DNA from: Holophagales bacterium
Lineage (GTDB): Bacteria; Acidobacteriota; Holophagae; Holophagales; Holophagaceae
Direction of reading: 5' to 3'
NCBI GenBank assembly: GCA_031281385.1
Contig: JAITFL010000167.1
Coordinates: 1 to 25,744, forward strand
Length of the DNA stretch: 25,744 nucleotides
The notes under the pieces are model-generated. The model was not told where the DNA came from. It ran no database searches and saw only the letters and a program-made list of their open reading frames with translations. A program made the position numbers and the translations under genes. Shown in pieces: positions 14,254 to 22,261 of this stretch (the stretch's first letter is position 1; every line of letters begins with the position of its first letter).

Positions 14254-14625
14254 ATGAGCAACGAGACTTTCCCCACATTCCCCGGCCGATCAATCACGAT
14301 CAAGCGCAAGGCGCATTTTTCGACAAAGATTCAGACGGCCAATTCGGGCCGCGAGATCAGAACGTCATGGCAAAGCAAGCCCAAGTATGAATTCCAGATC
14401 ACATTTGACGTGCTGACCACCGGCAAGGACGGAAAGACGCAGCCGCAAACCCTGATGGACTTCTACATCAGGCATCGCGGCCCATGGGACACGTTCAACT
14501 TCGTTGACCCGCTGGACGGCACCACCCGCAAATGCCGCTTTGTGGACGATGCGCTAGAGATCGAGCGAATGACGAAATACCACTGGAAAACCAGCGGAAT
14601 AAAGATCATAGAGGTGTTCCAATGA
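14254..14625 (+). CDS. Distal tail protein, DUF2460-like (123 residues)
   Basis: Starts MSNETFPTFPG and contains FSTKIQTANSGREIRTSWQS, the hallmark opening of DUF2460 and related distal tail proteins, followed by FDVL...MDFYIRHRGPWDTFNFVDP. In GTA-type tails the equivalent protein (g12) forms the ring joining tail tube and hub and follows the tape measure gene, as here. ATG 14254 lies seven bases after the tape measure stop. There is no obvious Shine-Dalgarno, so translation may depend on coupling. It is shorter than many DUF2460 members (about 200 residues). Confidence 0.75.
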   Translation: MSNETFPTFPGRSITIKRKAHFSTKIQTANSGREIRTSWQSKPKYEFQITFDVLTTGKDGKTQPQTLMDFYIRHRGPWDTFNFVDPLDGTTRKCRFVDDALEIERMTKYHWKTSGIKIIEVFQ

Positions 14626-14723
14626 TTCGCTTATCTTTTTGCAAAGCCATGTGCGCACCATCAATTTGCACAAAACCCTTGTAGTTCAATGCTTTCTTTA
14701 TTTCATCGCAAAACGGAGCCGAC

Positions 14724-15551
14724 ATGCCGACATGGATTCCAAAGCCAGCAGAATCAACGGAATACTTCTCTCTTGACCTAGCGCGCCAGCTTTCCCAAGA
14801 TGATTCCATCGCCGCCGCCCAATGCGCCATTGAAGCCATCAATGGAACCGATTTTGGCGCGGCGGATATGCTGGTGGGGGACGTGGCGATTGACGGCACC
14901 ATCGTCACCCAAGCCGTCAAGGGCGGCACATACGGATGCCGTTACCAGCTGATATTCACCATTGAAACTGCGCTGGGCGAGACGCTGACGCTGGACGGCG
15001 ATTTCTTGGTAGGGAACACCGAGCAGGGCAGCCGCGATCTGACCACGCTGCAGGCCGTCAAGGACTGGCTTAGTCTGAAAAATGACGTGGATAACGCCAT
15101 GCTACAGCGGCTGATCACTTCCGAGAGCATGGCGATTGAAAGATACCTTGGGCGTCCAGTGTTGCCGGAAACACGCACGGACACGATCACCGGGTATGGC
15201 ACCATAACCATCGTTGCCCCGGCCAGCCCCATTCAGAGCATAGAAAAGGTGCTGGTAGATGGCGCGGAAGTGCAAACGAACCACGACCGGATGGCAGTAT
15301 GGCGGGCCGACAATCGCCCATGGCCGCAAAAAGCCAGAATCCAATTGACCTACACAGCCGGATATGATTCCATTCCAAGCGACATCGAGCAGGCTTGCAT
15401 CGAACTGGTTGCGCTTCGTTTTAAGGAGCGTGACCGCATTGGCCAGACTTCCGCCAATGTCGCAGGGGAAACAGTTTCATACATCACACGCGCCATGCCG
15501 CTGTCCACAGAAACGCGCCTGGCCCCATATCGCAAGGTGGCGCCATGCTAG
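14724..15551 (+). CDS. Head-tail connector fused to a phage adaptor-like domain
   Basis: A 275-residue protein with two parts. Residues about 1-103 (PKPAESTEYFSLDLARQLS...GETLTLDGDFLV) resemble small phage fibre/tail-adaptor-like proteins often encoded near the connector. Residues about 105-275 match the gp6-like head-tail connector family: LTTLQAVKDWL, MLQRLITSESMAIERYLGR, and a C-terminal helix IEQACIELVALRFKERDRIGQ. Connectors sit between portal and tail in the neck. GGAG five bases upstream supports ATG 14724. The 98-base gap before it is AT-rich and begins with an ATGA overlap leading only to a 20-codon frame. Finding a neck protein after the tape measure is unusual. Confidence 0.75.
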   Translation: MPTWIPKPAESTEYFSLDLARQLSQDDSIAAAQCAIEAINGTDFGAADMLVGDVAIDGTIVTQAVKGGTYGCRYQLIFTIETALGETLTLDGDFLVGNTEQGSRDLTTLQAVKDWLSLKNDVDNAMLQRLITSESMAIERYLGRPVLPETRTDTITGYGTITIVAPASPIQSIEKVLVDGAEVQTNHDRMAVWRADNRPWPQKARIQLTYTAGYDSIPSDIEQACIELVALRFKERDRIGQTSANVAGETVSYITRAMPLSTETRLAPYRKVAPC

Positions 15552-15682
15552 GCAACACGTTCAATGAATTTCCAAAAACGGCATTTTTCATTAAAAAGTT
15601 TCCGTTTTTAGGAAAAGGAAAATATAAGCGCTCATTCCAAACAAGTTGCTGTTTATTATCCAAACACGGAGAAAACAAATAA
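15545..15682 (+). CDS. Small coupled ORF (45 residues) between connector and zinc protein
   Basis: ATG 15545 overlaps the connector stop by seven bases, and its TAA shares a base with the next ATG (TAATG at 15680-15684). The frame is open throughout. The product begins MLGNTFNEFPKTAFFIKKFP, is basic, and has two adjacent cysteines late in the sequence. No family is recognised. The DNA is markedly more AT-rich than its neighbours and contains an imperfect palindrome (15567-15613: TTCC-AAAAACGG...CCGTTTTT-A-GGAA). Perfect coupling at both ends argues for a real gene or the scar of one. It occupies the place where a head-tail stopper might be expected, but it is too short for one. Confidence 0.45.
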   Translation: MLGNTFNEFPKTAFFIKKFPFLGKGKYKRSFQTSCCLLSKHGENK

Positions 15683-15834
15683 TGGCAACCAATTGTGAGG
15701 ATTGCAAGTGGTATTTCTACATACCGCCCATATCGCTTAAATCCAAGCGCAGGTGCAAAGCCCCGGTTGATATGAACCACGTCAAACCGACAGACGGCCA
15801 AGACTGCCCATATTTTAGACAAGGTGACAACTAA
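15682..15834 (+). CDS. Small four-cysteine protein, probable zinc binder
   Basis: A 50-residue protein starting MATNCEDCKWYFYIPP, with cysteines as C-x2-C, then a single C in RRCKAP, then DCPYF near the end: a plausible four-Cys zinc site. Small proteins with this spacing occur in prophages, but I cannot name a function. ATG 15682 shares its A with the preceding TAA. GGAG lies 10 bases upstream. Its stop TAA overlaps the next ATG by one base, so it is co-translated with the neck protein. Confidence 0.65.
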   Translation: MATNCEDCKWYFYIPPISLKSKRRCKAPVDMNHVKPTDGQDCPYFRQGDN

Positions 15835-16358
15835 TGATTGACGGCGAACTGATCGGCTCGGAGACAGTCACGGCCCGGCTGCGTGATCTGCCATTGCAGG
15901 TGACAATGGCATTAAGGAGAGCCATAGCAGAAAAAACGCTAGAAATACTCAGGGGAGCCAAAGAAAAGGTTTCCGGCCCCGTGCTGAGAAACAAGACTGG
16001 CACATTGCGCCGCAAGATCAACTCCCGATTCGAGAATGAGGGCTTGCTTGGCATAGTCGGCATCAAACTAAGCTATGCCGCGATCCACGAATTCGGCTTT
16101 GACGGCACAGAAAACGTGAGGGAGCACGTCAGGCGCAACCTGCGACAGATGAAAGAGGATCGCAAGGCGCGGACTTGGGGAAAAAAGAAAGGCACCCACG
16201 ACACAAAGGCCCAGCTGGGCAGGGGCGAAATACACGTCAGGGCGCATACCCGCCACATGATAATGCCTGAGCGCTCATTTTTGCGCTCCACGCTGGACGA
16301 ATTTCGCCCATCAATCAAGGCCGCGCTAAAAGACGCGGTCATCAAGGCCATCAAATGA
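15834..16358 (+). CDS. HK97 gp10-like neck protein
   Basis: A 174-residue protein. The segment from residue 20 on (LRDLPLQVTMALRRAI...ILRGAKEKVSGPVLRNKTGTL) and the Y-A-A-I-H-E-F-G-F-D-G motif at about 81-91 are the signature of the HK97 gp10/tail-completion family. A basic insertion (around 100-130) precedes R.HTRHMIMPERSFLRSTLDEF, the typical C-terminal helix. The protein normally lies between connector and tail tube. It overlaps the next gene by ATGA. In the usual phage and GTA order this gene is upstream of the tape measure. Confidence 0.82.
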   Translation: MIDGELIGSETVTARLRDLPLQVTMALRRAIAEKTLEILRGAKEKVSGPVLRNKTGTLRRKINSRFENEGLLGIVGIKLSYAAIHEFGFDGTENVREHVRRNLRQMKEDRKARTWGKKKGTHDTKAQLGRGEIHVRAHTRHMIMPERSFLRSTLDEFRPSIKAALKDAVIKAIK

Positions 16359-17191
16359 GAAAAGTAACCGGCACATTCCCCACTTGGTCTGAAAGCATCG
16401 CATTGGCCGATTTGTGGACTATCACAACAATCACAGGGACTACATTGCGCTGGACATCCGCCGACATTCCCATTACCGCCAGCGGCTACACTTTCGACAC
16501 TGGCCCCATCATCAAGCGCGGGAACACGCGGATAACCTCAACATTGGAAGTGGACACATTGACAGTGACCATCGAGACAGGGGAATCCGTCAGCTTGGGC
16601 GGCATCCCATTCGCCCATGCCGCCGCAAACGGTGCATTGGACGGCGCGACTGTAAAGCTGGAGCGGGCCTTTATGCAAACTTGGGGAACAGTTGCCGCCA
16701 CTGTCCATCTGTTCGAGGGCCGCGTGGCAGGGATTGACCCCAAGCATAGTGAAGTGGTGCTACAAGTCAAGAGCCTATTGGAATTGCTGAACGTCCAATG
16801 GCCGCGTAATCTGTACCAGCCGGGGTGCAACCATCAACTGTATGGCAGCGGATGCGGCTTGTCTCGGAGTTCCTATCAGGTGAACGGCACGGCCACGGGC
16901 GGCACCGCCACCCGCATAAACTGGGCCACCGGCAAGGCGGCGGGCTATTACGACCAGGGCGTGATTGTCTTTACCAGCGGACGCAACCTTGGGGCTAGGC
17001 GGACAATCAAGAAGTCGGACGCAAACGGGCTGGATATTGCACTGCCATTGCCTTACCCGCCACTGAGCGGCGAATCTTTCACAGTCGCGCCCGGCTGCGA
17101 CAAAACGCATACCACTTGCAACAGCAAATTCGGCAACTTGACCCGCTATAGGGGCTTCCCTTGGGTGCCGCCACCGGAAACGGTACGATGA
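16355..17191 (+). CDS. DUF2163 / BR0599-family tail hub protein
   Basis: A 278-residue protein. The N-terminal domain (LADLWTITTITGTTLRWTSADIPI...FDTGPIIKRG) is DUF2163-like. The C-terminal region is BR0599-like and ends GCDKTHTTCNSKFGNLTRYRGFPWVP. Four cysteines (158, 167, 248, 255) are placed as in hub proteins of gene transfer agents, where I recall an iron-sulfur cluster being described; the metal here is inferred. It corresponds to g13 of the Rhodobacter GTA order and is followed, as there, by an NlpC/P60 gene. Overlaps both neighbours by four bases. Confidence 0.85.
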   Translation: MRKVTGTFPTWSESIALADLWTITTITGTTLRWTSADIPITASGYTFDTGPIIKRGNTRITSTLEVDTLTVTIETGESVSLGGIPFAHAAANGALDGATVKLERAFMQTWGTVAATVHLFEGRVAGIDPKHSEVVLQVKSLLELLNVQWPRNLYQPGCNHQLYGSGCGLSRSSYQVNGTATGGTATRINWATGKAAGYYDQGVIVFTSGRNLGARRTIKKSDANGLDIALPLPYPPLSGESFTVAPGCDKTHTTCNSKFGNLTRYRGFPWVPPPETVR

Positions 17192-17652
17192 GCGATGCGG
17201 TTATCCAAGAGGCGCTTTCATGGCTAGGCACCCCATACCACCATGCCGCAAGGGTAAAGGGTGCTGGGGCCGATTGTGGACAGTTCCCGGCGGCGGTATT
17301 TGAAGCCGCTGGCCTGATCCCGCCGCTGGACATTGACTATTATCCATGCGATTGGCACCTGCATCGAGACGATGAACGATATTTAAGCATTGTGGAAAGG
17401 CACTTTAGCAAAGTGCCGATTGACTTGGAATTGACTAAAAACGGCGGCGATTTAGCCAATAGTCAATTGCCCCTGCCAGGCGATATTGCCTTGTTCCGCT
17501 ATGGCCGCGCCATATCCCACGGCGCGATTGTCATTGACTGGCCAATTGTGATCCATGCCTACATTCACGCGGGGGCGGTTGTGCTGGACGATGCGCTGGC
17601 CAATACGGACTTGGCCGGGCGTTTCGTTGGCGTTTGGAGATTGAAAAAATGA
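17188..17652 (+). CDS. NlpC/P60 cell-wall peptidase of the tail tip
   Basis: A 154-residue protein from ATG 17188, which overlaps the previous stop (ATGA); the longer frame from 17161 is inside the hub gene. GADCGQF places the catalytic cysteine at residue 30, and ISHGAIVID places the histidine at 111, the spacing expected for NlpC/P60 papain-like peptidases. These tail-associated enzymes open peptidoglycan during DNA injection. GxDC is usually followed by A/S-G; here it is Gly-Gln, a mild deviation that leaves the catalytic pair intact. It sits in the GTA g14 position. Confidence 0.85.
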   Translation: MSDAVIQEALSWLGTPYHHAARVKGAGADCGQFPAAVFEAAGLIPPLDIDYYPCDWHLHRDDERYLSIVERHFSKVPIDLELTKNGGDLANSQLPLPGDIALFRYGRAISHGAIVIDWPIVIHAYIHAGAVVLDDALANTDLAGRFVGVWRLKK

Positions 17653-19625
17653 GTGGAATTTTCGGCGGCACGAAACACACCAGCACGGCGGCGGAACAGC
17701 TTTCCAATATGGCCGTCCAGACTTCCGGCTATGGCCGCTGCATCCCGGTGGTCTATGGCCGGATCAGGGTGGCAGCGAACCTAGTCTATTACGATGACTT
17801 TACGGCACACCCGCATACCGAGACCACACGCACGGGCAAGGGCGGCGGCGGAAGCCGAATGTCCAATACAACATACACTTACACGGCGGCGGTCATGCTT
17901 GCACTATGCGAGGGCCCCGTCAGCATCGGCGCGGTATGGGTGGATAAGGAAGTCTATCCGGGGCCGTCCAGCATCGGCCTGACAGTGGCGCAGGGGAACA
18001 TTTCGCAAAGCCCTTGGACATACTTACAGAGTAAACATTCAGACAAGGCCGTTGGCTATGGCTCCACGGCTTACGTTGCACACTCTAGGCTGGACTTGGG
18101 GGAGAGCGGAAGCACAAAGAACCATTCATTTGAGATAACAGGCTTTTCCAGCGGCGCAAACAGCGCGGGGGACGCCAACCCGGCGGACGTGCTTTTTGAC
18201 ATGCTCGGACACAACATCCACGGCATGGGCTTCCCCTCTAGTTACATCGAATCACTGACGGACTACAAAAGCTATGCCGCCGCCGCTGGCTTGCTTGTTT
18301 CCGCCGCATACACTGACCAGAAAACAGGCATTGAAGTCTTAAAGGGGCTTTTAGAATGCACAAACAGCGTTGCGATATGGTCTAACGGCAAATTGCGGAT
18401 ATTGCCATTGGGCGATCTGCAAATTGGCAGCTGGAAGCCAAACTCTACTCCGTTATACGCTTTGACCACCGATGACTTCATTGGGAAAGATGATCCGGTA
18501 TTAGTCAAAAGAAAAGCGGCCAGTGATGCCTTTAATTCTGTCAAGGTCAAGTTCAAGAACCGGATCACGGACTATGCCGATGACGTTGCCGCCGCCGATG
18601 ACCTGGCGAATCAGGATTTGTTCGGTTTGCGCCCGGCATCGGAATTCACCGCCGACTGCATAGCCAGCCAAGACGCGGCGCAGGTATTGGCACAGATTCT
18701 ATTGCAAAGGCATATTGGCATCAGGAATGACTATGAATTCCAATTGGGGTGGCGATACACACTATTGGAGCCGGGCGACTTAATAACCTTGACCGAGCCG
18801 GGACTAGGCTTGAATAATACCCCTGTCCGCATAGTTGCCATTGAAGAGGATGCGGACGGCGGGCTGAAGGTGCTGGCTGAGGACTGGCCCAACGGCATCG
18901 CCACGGCCGTTGCCTACCCCGCGCCGGGACGCGGCGGCGAATGCCCCAACATGGCCGATTCGCCGGGCAACTGCAATTCGCCAGTGATATTCGAGCCGCC
19001 CGGCGATCTGACCAGCGGCGAGATGGAAGCGTGGATAGGCACCAGCGGCGGGGACAACTGGGGCGGGTGCGAAATACATGTATCTAGGGACAATTCCACA
19101 TACTCCCTTGTCGGCACCATTAACGCCCCCGCAAGGCACGGAACGCTGACACAGACGTTGGCCGCTTTCAATGGCACCAACCCCGACAATTCAAACACGC
19201 TGGGCGTTGACCTGAGCATTTCAAAGGGGACGCTGGCAAGCGCGTCACAAGCGGACGCGGACAAGTGGGAGGCCCTATGCTACTGCGACAATGAAATACT
19301 GTCATTCCAGACGGCATCATTGCAAAGCAATGGACGCTATAACCTCACTAGATTAAGGCGCGGGCTGTTTTCGTCATCGCCCACTTCCCATTCGTCAGGC
19401 ACGAAGTTCATGCGCTTGGACACCGCCATCGCCAAGATTGACCTGAACCGATGGAACGCGGGGGAAACCATCTATCTGAAGTTCCCTAGCTTCAATCGCT
19501 GGGGCATGGCGCTCCAGTCCCTTGCTTCCGTGTCGGCATACTCGTACACCATCAAAGGCGCGGCGAAAACCACTTGGGCCGCGCCTACCAGTTGCACGGT
19601 GGCGATCACCATTGACAAGCCATAG
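17649..19625 (+). CDS. Large tail-tip/baseplate protein (Phage-tail_3 type)
   Basis: A 658-residue protein from ATG 17649 (MSGIFGGTKHTSTAAEQLSN), which overlaps the peptidase stop. An early R-C-I-P-V-V-Y-G-R is typical of tail-tip proteins that open with a small barrel. Residues about 275-420 (DDFIGKDDPVLVKRKAASDAFNSVKVKFKN, then LEPGDLITLTEP) match the putative phage tail protein domain. The C-terminal LRRGLFSSSP...HSSGTKFMRLDTAIAKIDL segment is also common to this family. It is much shorter than GTA megatrons (about 1300 residues) and I see no TIM-barrel part. It corresponds to g15 in gene order. Confidence 0.82.
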   Translation: MSGIFGGTKHTSTAAEQLSNMAVQTSGYGRCIPVVYGRIRVAANLVYYDDFTAHPHTETTRTGKGGGGSRMSNTTYTYTAAVMLALCEGPVSIGAVWVDKEVYPGPSSIGLTVAQGNISQSPWTYLQSKHSDKAVGYGSTAYVAHSRLDLGESGSTKNHSFEITGFSSGANSAGDANPADVLFDMLGHNIHGMGFPSSYIESLTDYKSYAAAAGLLVSAAYTDQKTGIEVLKGLLECTNSVAIWSNGKLRILPLGDLQIGSWKPNSTPLYALTTDDFIGKDDPVLVKRKAASDAFNSVKVKFKNRITDYADDVAAADDLANQDLFGLRPASEFTADCIASQDAAQVLAQILLQRHIGIRNDYEFQLGWRYTLLEPGDLITLTEPGLGLNNTPVRIVAIEEDADGGLKVLAEDWPNGIATAVAYPAPGRGGECPNMADSPGNCNSPVIFEPPGDLTSGEMEAWIGTSGGDNWGGCEIHVSRDNSTYSLVGTINAPARHGTLTQTLAAFNGTNPDNSNTLGVDLSISKGTLASASQADADKWEALCYCDNEILSFQTASLQSNGRYNLTRLRRGLFSSSPTSHSSGTKFMRLDTAIAKIDLNRWNAGETIYLKFPSFNRWGMALQSLASVSAYSYTIKGAAKTTWAAPTSCTVAITIDKP

Positions 19626-19634
19626 GGGGCAAGC

Positions 19635-20339
19635 ATGGCAAAGATTGACATAATAGCGACCGAGTATAGGGAATGGGATTACTTTGGCGATGACATCCCG
19701 AATGGCCCGCCGCCCGGATCGCCCGGCAGCAACAACAATGGCACCCCCGAAAACATACTGACAAAGCGATGGATTGACGTTAGATGGGCATACACCGAGC
19801 CAGAGCCGAAAGGGGCTTGCACTGGCTTTGAACTGGCTATCATGGCGGACGTTAGCGGGGGGGCGCAGCTAGTGGAGCCGATAATAACCATTGAAAGCCC
19901 GGCGGCGCGGCGCTACATCGGCATTGTCGAACTGAGGATGCAAGTCAACATCGTTGCCGCTGTCCGCGCCTGTTACGGGGAAGAAAGGAGCGCATGGCGG
20001 GAAGCCAATTACGGCGCATTGTTCACGCCTGACATGTACCGCCCGCCGGATTACACCAGCGGAAGCGGGTGGCGCGAATTGGGCGATGGCCTGATAATGC
20101 AGTGGACAGTCACCCCGGCCACCACCAGCCAAGAATTGCACACAGTCACTTGGCCGCGCCGCTTCCCAAATGAGTGCCTAGCGGCCAGCGTCACGACACA
20201 GACCCCCAACGGAAGCAGCCCCACCCTTGCATCATGGTTTAGCCTTGTTTCAAAGAGTGCCACTGGTTGCACTCTCTATATCCGCCGCGCTGGTTCAGGC
20301 GATCCGCTCCGAGCGAATATTATCGTTTTTGGGTACTGA
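19635..20339 (+). CDS. Tail-fibre-like terminal protein (Gp53-like C-terminus)
   Basis: A 234-residue protein with AGGGGG eight bases before ATG 19635. The N-terminal half is not recognised. The C-terminal 90 residues (GDGLIMQWTVTPATTSQELHTVTWPRRFPNECLAASVTTQ...IIVFGY) have the layout of the Gp53-like domain that ends many phage tail fibres: an ordered strand, 'fP..Fp' turn, and a final I-x-x-x-G-Y. It is likely the receptor-contacting structure at the end of the tail module. The gene is the last of the phage block. Confidence 0.6.
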   Translation: MAKIDIIATEYREWDYFGDDIPNGPPPGSPGSNNNGTPENILTKRWIDVRWAYTEPEPKGACTGFELAIMADVSGGAQLVEPIITIESPAARRYIGIVELRMQVNIVAAVRACYGEERSAWREANYGALFTPDMYRPPDYTSGSGWRELGDGLIMQWTVTPATTSQELHTVTWPRRFPNECLAASVTTQTPNGSSPTLASWFSLVSKSATGCTLYIRRAGSGDPLRANIIVFGY

Positions 20340-20430
20340 GATGGGCGGACTAATACCAAATTCTCCCCATTCAGGCCACAATAATGATGTACGTCCTGAT
20401 ATTTGCAACAGCTAACTTTGGGCCAACATT

Positions 20431-21840
20431 ATGACATCCGACAGACGCGAATTCTTACAGCAAAGCATCTCCGCCATTGGCGCGGCCACACTGGGCATCC
20501 CTGCGTTTGCCCAAGGAAGCGTGCAGGACAGCCAGTTGGCAATCGTCATCAGGGGCGCAAAGTCATTCCAAAATGGGAAGTGGCAGGTGGCCGACGTGGG
20601 CGTGGACAACTCTGGGGCCATCGTGATAGGCGGCGGCCCGTTGCAGGGGAAAAACGTGATTGACTGCGCTGGCAAGGTGCTGTCGCCCGGCTTCATAGAC
20701 ATTCTGAACGACAACCGCAAAGGGCCATTCGAGCTATGCGAAAGGTACAAGGTTACGGACGGCGTAACGACGGCCCTGAGCATGCATGGGGGCTCTTCCA
20801 ATGTGGCCAAGTACTACCAAAACTCCGCCATGTCTGCCCACTGGATAAACTATGGCGTTTCAACCTTTGCCACGGAGATAAAGTCACAAGGCGGCACGTT
20901 GGCCGAGAGGCTACGAAGGGTGGAATCGTGCCTAGAGGCCGGCGGGCTGGGCGTGTCGTACGCAATAGAATACGCCCCCCTGCCCTACTCGGAACTGCTG
21001 GAATACGCAAAGCTAGCGGCAAAGTTCAATAGGCCCTGCTGCCTGCACCTAAGACATTCGTCAAAGGAAAAAGAATTGGACGGAGTGAAGGAGGCCATAC
21101 AACTGGCCAAGGACAGCGGGACGCACGTCCACATTGACCACCTGCACAGCACGGGCGGAACCTACAGGATGAGGGAAGCGCTGCAATTGGTTCGGGCGGG
21201 GCTGTCCTCTGGGCTGAGGCTGACTTGCTGCGTGTACCCCTATTCGTACTGGGCCACCTACCCTGCGTCTGAAAGGTTCGCGCCAGGCTGGCAGGAGCGG
21301 TATGGGATAACATATTCGGACTTGACCGTGGTGGGCACGGGCGAAAAGCTGACCAAGGAGAGCTTTGAAAAATACCGCAAGCGCTGGGATGTGCTAGTGG
21401 CAGTGCCGGAAGGCGCGATGCCGATGGCCGACACCATTGACTTGGCACTGAAAGAAAACTTTTGCATGATAGGCTCCGATGGCGGGATAGAGAGCGAGCC
21501 ACGGGGCAACAACCACCCAAGGGGAGCCGGCTGCTTCGCCACGGCCATGAGGCACGGATTGGACATCGGCATCCCGCTCGAAAAAATGATTGAGAAAATG
21601 ACCGCGCTGCCAAGAAGCATTTTGCTTCCTGCCATGAAACGGCGGGGAACCTTGACCCAAGGCGCGGCGGCGGACTTGGTGGTATTCGACCCACAGGCCA
21701 TCCGCAGCCCTGCAACCGTCGCCAACCCCAACCAGTTTTCCATTGGGATAGACACGGTGATAGTCAATGGCAAGATAGCGTACCGGGGCGGCAAGCTGAT
21801 GACCAAGGCGGGAGGGGGCGTCAAAGCCGTTAAGGGTTAA
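20431..21840 (+). CDS. Tat-exported amidohydrolase, D-aminoacylase-like, with altered metal motif
   Basis: A 469-residue protein. The N-terminus has a twin-arginine signal (D-R5-R6-E-F-L) followed by a hydrophobic stretch and an A-F-A cleavage region. The rest follows the N-acyl-D-amino-acid deacylase layout: PGFID at about 85-90, a DGVTTA strand, LHLRHS, IDHLHSTGG, MIGSDGG, HPRGAG, and a C-terminal A-A-D-L-V-V-F-D with VIVNGK. In metal-dependent members PGFID is followed by H-x-H; here it is I-L-N-D-N, so two usual ligands are missing. Remaining histidines (S-M-H-G-G, L-H-L-R-H, D-H-L-H) could form an altered site. Substrate unknown; periplasmic location inferred. It follows the tail module after a 91-base gap. 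Confidence 0.75.
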   Translation: MTSDRREFLQQSISAIGAATLGIPAFAQGSVQDSQLAIVIRGAKSFQNGKWQVADVGVDNSGAIVIGGGPLQGKNVIDCAGKVLSPGFIDILNDNRKGPFELCERYKVTDGVTTALSMHGGSSNVAKYYQNSAMSAHWINYGVSTFATEIKSQGGTLAERLRRVESCLEAGGLGVSYAIEYAPLPYSELLEYAKLAAKFNRPCCLHLRHSSKEKELDGVKEAIQLAKDSGTHVHIDHLHSTGGTYRMREALQLVRAGLSSGLRLTCCVYPYSYWATYPASERFAPGWQERYGITYSDLTVVGTGEKLTKESFEKYRKRWDVLVAVPEGAMPMADTIDLALKENFCMIGSDGGIESEPRGNNHPRGAGCFATAMRHGLDIGIPLEKMIEKMTALPRSILLPAMKRRGTLTQGAAADLVVFDPQAIRSPATVANPNQFSIGIDTVIVNGKIAYRGGKLMTKAGGGVKAVKG

Positions 21841-21859
21841 TTATTAAGAGGAGCGCAAC

Positions 21860-22183
21860 ATGGCCGACCCAATCGAATCGCTGAAAGATGCCGACCTAAA
21901 AGTATATACCGCCAACTGGTGCCCCGACTGCCGCGTATTGGACAGATGGCTCGCGGCCAATGGCGTGCCCCACACAAAGGTTGACATAGAAACCACGGAG
22001 GGCGCGGCGGAAAAACTGGAGCGCGAAACGGGTAAACGGGCGATACCATTCATCTTGGTGAATGGCAAAAAGTGGGTGCGGGGCTACCACAAAGAGCTGC
22101 CATCTAGGTTCAGCGCGGAGACACTGATCAACGACCTGATGGAGGCGATAGAAGCCAAAGAGGCTGGAATATCTGGCAGGTAA
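21860..22183 (+). CDS. Glutaredoxin-like thiol-disulfide protein
   Basis: A 107-residue protein with the redox motif C21-P-D-C24 after a YTANW strand, and the cis-proline region RAIPFILVNGKKWVRGYH used for glutathione or partner contact. The N-terminal 10 residues and the C-terminal helix extend beyond the 80-90 residues of minimal glutaredoxins. It is cytosolic (no leader). AGAGGAG upstream gives a strong Shine-Dalgarno. It lies 19 bases after the amidohydrolase, so the two are probably co-transcribed. Reductase partner unknown. Confidence 0.82.
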   Translation: MADPIESLKDADLKVYTANWCPDCRVLDRWLAANGVPHTKVDIETTEGAAEKLERETGKRAIPFILVNGKKWVRGYHKELPSRFSAETLINDLMEAIEAKEAGISGR

Positions 22184-22187
22184 GCGC

Positions 22188-22210
22188 AGGCGCAGTTCGC
22201 CTCAATTTTT
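22188..22210 (+). terminator. Possible terminator between converging genes
   Basis: AGGCG-CAGTT-CGCCT stem-loop followed by CAATTTTT, five bases after the glutaredoxin-like gene and before the converging symporter gene. The stem is short (5 bp) but the position is right. Confidence 0.45.
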
Positions 22211-22261
22211 ACCTCGTAAGGCTATTCAGGCGAGCAACAATCTTCTATCGGGCGCGGGCGT

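Noticed and set aside
14622..14684. 20-codon frame starting at the ATGA overlap after the DUF2460-like gene
   Set aside because: Too short and unlike any known protein; at most a scar of a lost gene.
14606..14929. Antisense frame opposite the connector start
   Set aside because: Most of it is the shadow of the connector gene; only the last 39 codons lie in the gap, with no start signal or recognisable domain.
20341..20415. 24-codon frame after the fibre-like gene
   Set aside because: No ribosome site and no family; the frame could arise by chance.
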